This document shows, piece by piece, positions 1-5,198 of a stretch of 5,198 nucleotides of DNA. Location: assembly GCA_050013395.1 (NCBI GenBank), contig JBEKFI010000166.1, positions 1-5,198 of the forward strand, written 5' to 3'. The translations under genes were made by a program, and so were the position numbers. Numbering within the stretch: the first letter of the stretch is position 1; each line of letters begins with the position of its first letter. The stretch comes from JBEKZD01 sp050013395. GTDB taxonomy: Bacteria > Verrucomicrobiota > Verrucomicrobiia > Palsa-1439. The notes under the pieces were generated by a model. The model was not told the origin of the DNA, searched no databases, and saw nothing but the letters and a program-made list of their open reading frames with translations.

Positions 1-126
1 AGGCTGGTCGAGCTCGCGCCGCCGCATTGAAAGCGGCAAGGAGGCGGTGGAGCCAAAAGGGTGGCTCACAGGATTGATCCTCGAGCGAAGGCGGTCAGGC
101 GGCTTGCCGATCGCGAGAACGCCTGC

Positions 127-499
127 CTATTCAAAAGAGCCCGCTACCAAAAATAACAGTGTAGACCGATCGCGCCACTGCGCATGCCAGGGTCTGCGAA
201 TTCCCTCCAAAAAATCAGCGCTGTCCAACTGGTACGAGCCCTTGCGGCCTCGGGCGTAGACCTTGGCGGCGGTCGCGTAGATGCGGTCGCGGTTGATATG
301 GAACGCCCGGAGCAGGTCAACGGGGGTCGGGTGGTAGATTCGGCTGAATCTGCTTGAGTGCACCAGTGGTCACAACGAATGAACTCTCCATGACGAATCA
401 ACTCTCCATGGAGCGGTCATATCCCCAGAAGCGAACCGCCCGCCGCGTCACATCATAGCTGGAGGTGAATTGTGACAACCACAGGGGGCAGGTGATCAT
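127..499 (-). pseudogene. Disrupted DUF1488-family small protein gene
   Basis: Function is unknown; DUF1488 proteins are small (roughly 90-residue) proteins common in rhizobia and other proteobacteria. Family recognition is from memory. On the minus strand an ATG at 499-497 (or a TTG at 478-476) opens a frame reading SSYDVTRRAVRFWGYDRSME, typical of the family N-terminus. It then meets a TGA at 400-398, inside the first-read copy of an 18-bp tandem duplication (375-410). The second-read copy has TCA there and continues in the same frame as SSFVVTTGALKQIQPNLPPD. Next a run of five G on the plus strand (322-326) shifts the frame by one base. The downstream frame reads VDLLRAFHINRDRIYATAAK, then VYARGRKGSYQLDSADF, the family C-terminus, and stops at 127-129. 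Removing one 18-bp copy and one base restores a continuous protein of about 117 residues. The start is uncertain because neither candidate has a clear ribosome binding site. The last 20 or so residues, after SADF, look unlike the family and may be a run-on. Confidence 0.78.
375..410. repeat. 18-bp tandem direct duplication (2 copies)
   Basis: Two adjacent 18-bp units, 375-392 (acgaatgaactctccatg) and 393-410 (acgaatcaactctccatg), differ at a single position (G381 versus C399). The length is a multiple of three, so the duplication itself preserves the minus-strand frame of the DUF1488-like gene. The single mismatch turns a serine codon (TCA) into TGA in the 393-410 copy. Either the duplication came first and the substitution followed, or an ancestral serine/stop change was duplicated and partly reverted. 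The first order is simpler. Confidence 0.9.
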
Positions 500-701
500 T
501 TGTTGGAAATTAAGTTCGTCGGCATTACCCAGACCAAAGGAGGCAAGTGGCCGATGGCCGCCCAATTCCCGGAATCGTGTAATCGTCGTCGTCGCAATTC
601 GACGCGATCGTCCCCATATGCGGTCGCAACAGCCAATAACCAGACATTACGGCACCGTCGAGCGGGAGACCGTTTGGCCCGTGTAACGGAGGGAGATTCC
701 C
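500..701. other. Unassigned intergenic region between divergent small genes
   Basis: This stretch lies between the start of the minus-strand DUF1488-like pseudogene and the plus-strand gene starting at 702, so it would hold promoters for both. I see no convincing sigma-70 or EcfG-type promoter pair. It contains a short run of four TCG triplets around 583-595. Open plus-strand frames across it (from 465 and from a TTG at 500) have arginine-rich composition and no recognisable family features. Confidence 0.5.
688..694 (+). promoter_or_regulatory. Shine-Dalgarno site for the gene starting at 702
   Basis: The sequence ggaggga ends seven bases before the ATG at 702. It is a strong match to the anti-Shine-Dalgarno sequence and fixes the start of this reading frame. 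The site being intact suggests the downstream gene was functional until recently. Confidence 0.75.
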
Positions 702-1173
702 ATGTTCACGGCAGAGCAATTTCGCGCGAAAGCGGTAGAAAGCGCTGAATCGATAAGAAATACTGACGTTCCGAGCGAAATCCGTAAATTTCAGCGGTCA
801 ATGGAAAGCTTCAGCCTGTTGGCCCAAAACGAAGACTGGCTGGCGGACAATTACGACAAAATGATCCGTTCGCAAGACGTACTTTCCATGGACGAGGCCG
901 TTGGGAAGCCGCGAGACAGCAAGGCTGTCGCAGAGATCGAGGAGCATATTCTGCGGTGCCTCGGGGCGGCCGTCATCATGCAGTGGAACACGATCCCCGG
1001 CGAAGCTGCAACGCGAGCTTTTCGATACCGCAGGCTCGCTGGGGGACGTACTACAAACGGTCATGCTGAGAGGCCAGATTGCTCGCTTCTTGCATGACAA
1101 CAAGGACGAACAGAAACCGGCAGATTGGATTTCTAAGCCCAATATAGCGAAAGGAAAGTCTAATGGCTCATAA
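702..1173 (+). pseudogene. Frameshifted small rhizobial hypothetical protein gene
   Basis: Function is unknown. The frame begins MFTAEQFRAKAVESAESIRN behind a strong ribosome binding site and continues through SFSLLAQNEDWLADNYDKMI and EEHILRCLGAAVIMQWNTIP, up to about position 998. After the CCCCGG run at 995-1000, the conserved-looking continuation AKLQRELFDTAGSLGDVLQT, then LRGQIARFLHDNKDEQ, is found one base later, in the +1 frame, and ends at the TAA at 1171-1173. Deleting one base in that run gives a continuous 156-residue, mostly helical, soluble protein without signal peptide or membrane segment. As it stands, translation would run out of frame and stop at 1097 after 131 residues with an arginine-rich foreign tail. 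From memory, similar proteins in Bradyrhizobium contain the uninterrupted segment QWNT-IP-x-KLQRELFD-x-AGS, which supports a single ancestral frame. The downstream gene overlaps its last 11 bp. A sequencing error is an alternative to a true mutation. Confidence 0.75.
1151..1158 (+). promoter_or_regulatory. Shine-Dalgarno site for the gene starting at 1163
   Basis: The purine stretch aaggaaag, with core aagga at 1151-1155, sits just upstream of the ATG at 1163 and within the end of the preceding gene. It supports independent translation initiation of the downstream gene despite the upstream frameshift. Confidence 0.6.
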
Positions 1174-1375
1174 ATTCAATATCGGTCAAATAGTCGAGCT
1201 TGAGCCGGGAGGGCTTCGATCATCAGCCCCTGGTCCCTATGAAATTCGCCATCTCGTTCCCGCCTCGGACCGAGATCCCGGCGATCCATGCTACCGCATC
1301 AAGAGCATCGCCGAAAAGCACGAACGGGTCGCACCCGAAAGCGAGCTCACGCTCTCGAAAGACGTTTTCGCTTAA
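1163..1375 (+). CDS. Small conserved hypothetical protein (70 aa)
   Basis: Role unknown. The 70-residue product starts MAHKFNIGQIVELEPGG and carries the segments GPYEIRHLVPASDRDPGDP and CYRIKSIAEKHERVAPESEL. I recall near-identical short hypothetical proteins from Bradyrhizobium genomes, often beside other tiny genes, but could not search. The alternation of short hydrophobic strands and turns (FNIGQIVEL, YEIRHLV, CYRIKSI) suggests a small all-beta, possibly SH3-like barrel fold; this is inference. There is one cysteine (residue 43) and no signal peptide or membrane segment. The ATG follows a ribosome binding site and overlaps the last 11 bp of the frameshifted upstream gene, an arrangement typical of co-transcription. 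The frame is intact from start to stop, so unlike its neighbour it appears functional. Loss of translational coupling from the broken upstream gene could still lower its expression. Confidence 0.82.
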   Translation: MAHKFNIGQIVELEPGGLRSSAPGPYEIRHLVPASDRDPGDPCYRIKSIAEKHERVAPESELTLSKDVFA

Positions 1376-1699
1376 AGAGATAGCTGCGCGCGTCATCAAT
1401 CTCAGCTGGATTGCATCATCGCTCGCGCGGATATGATTCTCGAGAAGGACACCGGGAAACGACGCTCGTTAGCCTCATCGGTTTGTGAAATTTTGGTAGT
1501 TTGGCCGCTTGGTGGAGCAGTTGAACATCCCCGTGTGCCTCCGGAAGTTTGACTAGACAGACCCCTCTAAAGCGAGCAGTTACATATTGTTCGAGACGTC
1601 AACGCAACACGTTCGGGCTTTCAATCCAACCTTTCAATCGGGACCTTTTCGAGCGCCCCGTTTCCTCGTTCCGAAGCATATCGGGCGAAAGGAAATCCC
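1376..1699. other. Non-coding stretch without recognisable gene
   Basis: These 324 bases between the 70-codon gene and the zinc-ribbon gene have no frame with recognisable protein features on either strand. No strong hairpin followed by a T run is seen after 1375, so no intrinsic terminator can be assigned. TTGAAC (1521) and TTGACT (1549) resemble -35 boxes, but no -10 box lies at proper spacing: TACATA at 1581 is 26 bases from TTGACT. A promoter for the gene at 1700 is expected here but cannot be placed. Confidence 0.5.
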
Positions 1700-1966
1700 A
1701 TGCGCACCCTTGTCGAGCCGCCGCCCTCGTCGCACTGCGACGTCTGTGGTGGCGAGTTGCGACTCAAGCAGATTGAGGCGGCCAATCGTACTCTTGGTTT
1801 GGACAACGAGATATTCGTCTGCGTAAAGTGCTACCGTGAGCACTCGTGTACCGCCACAACGTGCGCCATATGCCGGATCCCAAGGCCACCTCGGCAAACG
1901 AAAACGTTTTCCGCGTCCTCGACCGTCTATTGGCGTTACTTTCGCTGTGCCTGCGTTGCAGGCTGA
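1700..1966 (+). CDS. Small zinc-ribbon-like protein (CxxC...CxxC)
   Basis: The predicted 88-residue cytosolic protein begins MRTLVEPPPSSHCDVCGGEL. It has two CxxC pairs, C13-x2-C16 and C41-x2-C44 (FVCVKCYREHSC), spaced as in a zinc ribbon, so it probably binds one zinc ion. Its role is unknown; similar short proteins starting MRTLVEPP are familiar to me from Bradyrhizobium. The ATG is preceded by aaagga at 1688-1693. The last 35 or so residues (from residue 53) contain C55, C58 and two more cysteines, with aromatic and arginine residues. They look less protein-like than the start, and another frame covering the same bases reads RHMPDPKATSANENVFRVLD. The true C-terminus may therefore have been changed by a frameshift. 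The stop at 1964-1966 directly abuts the convergent stop of the glucan synthase gene. Confidence 0.65.
   Translation: MRTLVEPPPSSHCDVCGGELRLKQIEAANRTLGLDNEIFVCVKCYREHSCTATTCAICRIPRPPRQTKTFSASSTVYWRYFRCACVAG
1949..1963 (-). terminator. Weak hairpin at the convergent gene junction
   Basis: The sequence gcctgc-gtt-gcaggc forms a perfect 6-bp GC-rich stem with a 3-nt loop. It begins three bases past the stop codon of the minus-strand glucan synthase gene and lies in the final codons of the plus-strand zinc-ribbon gene. No T run follows on either strand, so it is at best a weak or bidirectional terminator, or an RNA 3'-end stabilising stem. Confidence 0.3.
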
Positions 1967-4900
1967 TCATCCGAGTATCACTCGGACACAATGGGTTCCG
2001 CCGTCGTCTACCAGCGTGATGTGCATCGAACCGTGAGGGAGCACTTGGCCGTCCAGTTCCAAGCGGGCAATGCCGCGGCAAACCCCGGCATGATTGTCAA
2101 CGGACACTTCGTATCGAGTCGTCTGGTGGCGAAACGCTATTTCGAAATCTCGCCACGCTCGCGGTATGCAGGGATCGAGCCGCAATGTGGCGCGCTCCAC
2201 GGTGAGTCCTAAAATCGATTCTAGACCTGCCCGATACATCCATCCGGCCGAGCCCGTGTACCAGGTCCAGCCGCCTCGCCCCACGTGTGGCGGAACGGAG
2301 TAGACATCCGCACACACCACATACGGTTCCACCTTGTAGCGTTGCGTGGCGGCCCACGTGCGGGCGTGGTTGATGGGATTGAGCAGCGATAACAGTTCGG
2401 CTGCCTTGTCCCCAACGCCAAGCTTGGCGAATGCTTGAACCGACCAGATGGCGGCATGAGTATATTGCCCGCCATTCTCGCGGATTCCCGGCGGATAGCC
2501 CTTGATGTAACCGGGGTCCAGCGTGGTTTGATCGAAGGGCGGCGTGAAGAGCAGAGCCAATCCATCATCGCGCAAGATGAGATTTTCGTCGACCGCCGCC
2601 ATCGCGCGCGCGACGCGTGCCGGTTCCGCCGCGCCGGAGATCACTCCCCAGGATTGAGCAATAGAGTCGATGCGGCACTCGCTGCTCGATGCAGACCCAA
2701 GCGGCGTTCCATCGTCAAAGTAGCCACGGCGATACCAGTCGCCGTCCCAACCCTCTCGCTCAATGGCGTCGCGCAGCGAAGTCGCGTGTTGGCGCCAGAA
2801 CGCTGCACGATCGTGCTGACTCCGTTGCTCCGCGAACGCAACGAAATTCGCAATGGTGGCGTAAAGAAACCAACCCAGCCATATGCTTTCGCCCTGCCCG
2901 CCCGCACCGACCCGGTTTAATCCATCGTTCCAGTCGCCCTCGCCGATCAGCGGTAGGCCATGCCGTCCGACCGCAAGGCTCCGATCGAGAGCGCGCGCGC
3001 AGTGTTCGAAAAGAGTGGCTCTTTCGTCCGAGGGCATGGGCTGAAAAAAAGCATCGTGCTGGTTGGGCGCGAGACCCATTCCATCGAGAAACGCCGTTTG
3101 CTCGTCGAGGACTGTGTGATCGCCAGTCGCTGTTACATATTGCGCTGCCGCGTAGGGCAACCAGAGAAGGTCGTCGGAAACGCGCGTGCGAATGCCTTTG
3201 CCCGAGGATGGCAGCCACCAGTGCTGAACGTCACCCTCGGTAAACTGCCGTGCGGCTGCTCGCAGCAGATGCTCCCGTGTCAGCCCCGGCTGCGACAAGC
3301 AGAGGGCCATCCCATCTTGCAGTTGGTCGCGAAAGCCATAAGCCCCGCTTGCCTGGTAAAATCCCGATCGAGCCCACAATCGACAAACGATCGTTTGATA
3401 TAGAAGCCAGCGGTTCAACAGGATGTCCATCGCACGATCGGGCGTGCGAACGTGAACCGCGCCTAGCGTTTGGTCCCAGTAGCTCGCCACGTCTCGGAAA
3501 AGCTCATCGAGGTCGGCTGCACGAAATCGTTCGACCAGCAACAGGGCTTCCGCTCTCGTCTCCGCCTCGCCTAACAAAAATGTAATTTCGACCTCACGGT
3601 TCGGCCGAATCTCCACTGCGGTTTGCAGAACGCCGCAAGGATCGAGGCCAGCACCGACGCGGTTGGACAGCGGATTTGGGCTTGCAAGCGCGGCGGGCAA
3701 AGCAAATGTGCCGTTCCGGCCGATGAACTCCGTGCGGTCGCCAGTGCATGAACGTTGCTCGCCAGCCAAATCGGCAAAGGCCACACGGGAACCGAACTCC
3801 ATGCGCCACGGATTTCGCGCAAGCAACACACCGGTCTTGGGATCGATCTCCGTGACGACATAGGGCGCGCAAGCGGCGCGCGAAGGTCCGAGCACCCACT
3901 CCACATATGCCGTTATCGATAGCCGCCGCCGGCGGCCTGAGACGTTCTTGATCTTCAGCCTGGAAATCTTGATGGGATCGTCGAGCGGCACGAACTGCAA
4001 GAGATCGAGCGCAATCCCATGCGACACGTGCTCGAATCGGCTGTACCCCTGACCATGTCTGGCAATGTATCGGGAGCCGTCGTTGCGGATGGGAAGTGCG
4101 GTCGCCGTCCAGACATCTCCACTGTCCTGGTCGCGCACATAGATGGCTTCACCGGAGCTGTCGCTGACGGGGTCGTTCGACCGGGGAGTGAGCTGGTTCT
4201 CGCGGCTATTGAGCGACCATGTGTAGCCGCTGCCGTCAGCCGAGACCTGGAAGCCGAATGAGGGATTGGCGATGACATTCACCCAAGGCGCAGGCGTCGT
4301 TTGATCGCCGTCGAGGATGGTGACGTATTCCCGTCCATCTCGATCGAATCCGCCAATTCCGTTGAAGAATTCGAGCTGCGACGGCGCGATAAACTCAGGC
4401 GAACTCGCGATCCGCGGCTTCAGGCTTGGCGGTTCGGCGGCAGGCGCGATTTCGATGAGCCGCTTGACTTGCTTGGCGAGCCCGCCACTTCGGCTTACGA
4501 TCACCACACGCGCAACCGTCTGAAGGAGATTTCGCACCTCAATAGACAACAGGTCGGCGCGCAGCAGAAACACGGCCCCTGGCGCGCTATCTTTCAGAGA
4601 TGTTGATCGCGACACGTTTACTCGGACGACGGACTCCAGAGCCGTTTGCAGATCCTGCATATAGGAAGTGTTTCTCTCGTTGACGATCACCACGTCCACC
4701 GCGAGCTGCTTCATCCGCCAGTAGGAATGCGCGCGGATCAATTGGCGTACGGTCTCCAGGTGTTCGGCCTCGTCGATCCGGCACAACACAATTGGCAAGT
4801 CGCCGGAGATACCGTGCGCCCATAGAGCCGATGGCCCAAGATCGTTCCGTTTCAATATTTCCGATGACGGCCGCAGCGTCGGGTCCGAGTATATCACGCG

Positions 4901-5198
4901 ATTGGCGAGACGCTGGAAGAGGTGCGCCTCGTCCGGTGTTATTCCGAGATGATTGAGCTGAACCTGGGCCTGGGTCCAGGCTAAGGTGGTTGCACGTTCG
5001 AACGCCGCGACATCGTGGTGCTTGTCAGCCAGGCTGATAACCTCATCGCGCGAACGGGCGAGCAGTGTCCAAAAAGAGAGGCGAACGGTCGCGCCGGGCG
5101 GGATGCGGACGCGCCGGCGGATGCTGAAGATCGGATCGAGAATCGTCCCGACGGTGTTCGAGAGAGGTCGGCCGCTGCTAATAGATATCGGCGAGCGC
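1967..5198 (-). CDS. ndvB: Cyclic beta-1,2-glucan synthase, C-terminal part (5' end outside window)
   Basis: This is the carboxyl-terminal 1076 residues of an NdvB/ChvB/Cgs-type protein, whose family is about 2800 residues long. The inner-membrane enzyme makes cyclic beta-1,2-glucan from UDP-glucose. Its N-terminal glucosyltransferase and cyclisation half lies beyond the right edge. Counting from the first full codon (5197-5195), residues 1-70 end a first beta-sandwich repeat (GTILDPIFSIRRRVRIPPG). Residues 70-250 are a linker region (LFQRLANRVIYSDPTLRPSS, HGISGDLPIVLCRI). Residues 270-580 are a second GT36-associated beta-sandwich, and 590-1000 the GH94 (alpha/alpha)6 barrel, with YGFRDQLQD (620-628), GEGDWNDG (752-759, containing the expected catalytic Asp), ENGGQYTHAAIW (907-918) and YTGSAGW (980-986), likely phosphate and sugar contacts. 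In Brucella Cgs this domain controls glucan size by phosphorolysis. The frame is open to the window edge, so the GTG at 4897 is an internal valine. All visible motifs are intact. A related GH94 cyclic-glucan synthase of different linkage cannot be fully excluded. Confidence 0.93.
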   Translation of the reverse strand, partial: RSPISISSGRPLSNTVGTILDPIFSIRRRVRIPPGATVRLSFWTLLARSRDEVISLADKHHDVAAFERATTLAWTQAQVQLNHLGITPDEAHLFQRLANRVIYSDPTLRPSSEILKRNDLGPSALWAHGISGDLPIVLCRIDEAEHLETVRQLIRAHSYWRMKQLAVDVVIVNERNTSYMQDLQTALESVVRVNVSRSTSLKDSAPGAVFLLRADLLSIEVRNLLQTVARVVIVSRSGGLAKQVKRLIEIAPAAEPPSLKPRIASSPEFIAPSQLEFFNGIGGFDRDGREYVTILDGDQTTPAPWVNVIANPSFGFQVSADGSGYTWSLNSRENQLTPRSNDPVSDSSGEAIYVRDQDSGDVWTATALPIRNDGSRYIARHGQGYSRFEHVSHGIALDLLQFVPLDDPIKISRLKIKNVSGRRRRLSITAYVEWVLGPSRAACAPYVVTEIDPKTGVLLARNPWRMEFGSRVAFADLAGEQRSCTGDRTEFIGRNGTFALPAALASPNPLSNRVGAGLDPCGVLQTAVEIRPNREVEITFLLGEAETRAEALLLVERFRAADLDELFRDVASYWDQTLGAVHVRTPDRAMDILLNRWLLYQTIVCRLWARSGFYQASGAYGFRDQLQDGMALCLSQPGLTREHLLRAAARQFTEGDVQHWWLPSSGKGIRTRVSDDLLWLPYAAAQYVTATGDHTVLDEQTAFLDGMGLAPNQHDAFFQPMPSDERATLFEHCARALDRSLAVGRHGLPLIGEGDWNDGLNRVGAGGQGESIWLGWFLYATIANFVAFAEQRSQHDRAAFWRQHATSLRDAIEREGWDGDWYRRGYFDDGTPLGSASSSECRIDSIAQSWGVISGAAEPARVARAMAAVDENLILRDDGLALLFTPPFDQTTLDPGYIKGYPPGIRENGGQYTHAAIWSVQAFAKLGVGDKAAELLSLLNPINHARTWAATQRYKVEPYVVCADVYSVPPHVGRGGWTWYTGSAGWMYRAGLESILGLTVERATLRLDPCIPRAWRDFEIAFRHQTTRYEVSVDNHAGVCRGIARLELDGQVLPHGSMHITLVDDGGTHCVRVILG

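Noticed and set aside
1..126. Short frame RLVELAPPH ending in TGA at 28-30 as the tail of an upstream gene
   Set aside because: Nine residues are too few to identify; other frames across 1-126 are equally open and none is recognisable.
461..495. Possible seven-codon leader peptide (ggaggtg followed by GTG at 472 and TGA at 493)
   Set aside because: It lies antisense within the DUF1488-like pseudogene, with no attenuator hairpins or biosynthetic gene downstream; probably chance.
465..748. Plus-strand frames starting at 465 and 500
   Set aside because: The compositions are arginine-rich and unlike a folded protein. The frames overlap the DUF1488-like pseudogene start and the real gene at 702, and show no recognisable motif.
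1636..1675. EcfG-type (GGAAC...CGTT) stress promoter candidate at gggacc...cgtt
   Set aside because: The first element has a mismatch, and the spacing to either CGTT (about 14 or 22 bases) does not fit the usual 16-18.
1549..1826. Plus-strand frames at 1549 and 1587
   Set aside because: They overlap the better supported zinc-ribbon gene in other frames and have no ribosome binding site or recognisable features.
2435..3243. Long plus-strand open frames (161 and 184 codons) opposite the glucan synthase
   Set aside because: They are antisense to a clear coding sequence, arginine- and proline-rich, and lack ribosome binding sites or family features. High GC explains their openness.
4895..4897. 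GTG at 4897 as the start of a 976-residue protein
   Set aside because: The frame continues without stop to the window edge. The upstream residues (DPIFSIRRRVRIPPG, TLAWTQAQVQLNHLGI, LFQRLANR) are typical of the glucan synthase family, so the GTG is an internal valine codon.

Overview
The window looks like chromosomal DNA from a high-GC alphaproteobacterium of the Bradyrhizobium/Nitrobacteraceae type. This rests on the C-terminal part of a cyclic beta-1,2-glucan synthase, on several very small proteins whose sequences resemble hypothetical families I associate with Bradyrhizobium (recalled, not searched), and on high-GC codon use. No RNA gene, insertion sequence, CRISPR array or replication origin was seen.

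Layout: positions 1-126 hold no gene I can assign. Positions 127-499 (minus strand) hold a broken DUF1488-type gene. It carries an 18-bp tandem duplication with an in-frame stop, plus a one-base insertion in a G run. Positions 500-701 are an unassigned leader region. Positions 702-1173 (plus strand) hold a small gene with a good ribosome binding site that is broken by an apparent one-base insertion near 995-1000. It overlaps by 11 bp the intact 70-codon gene at 1163-1375, so the two look like an operon. Positions 1376-1699 are non-coding as far as I can tell. Positions 1700-1966 (plus strand) encode a small CxxC...CxxC zinc-ribbon-like protein. Its stop codon directly abuts the stop of the convergent large gene.

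From 1967 to the right edge (minus strand) runs the 3' end of an ndvB/chvB/cgs-type gene, 1076 visible residues. It contains the end of one beta-sandwich repeat, a linker, a second beta-sandwich and the full GH94 (former GT36) phosphorylase-like catalytic domain. Its glucosyltransferase half lies outside the window. The reading frame is open to the window edge, so the GTG at 4897 is an internal valine codon.

Functionally, the large gene belongs to periplasmic/cyclic glucan synthesis (osmoadaptation and host interaction in rhizobia and relatives). The small genes have no known role, and nothing in the sequence ties them to glucan synthesis. The most notable signal is decay: two of the four small genes are visibly disrupted and a third has a questionable C-terminus, while the large gene is intact throughout what can be seen. 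I found no convincing evidence for a new biological system.
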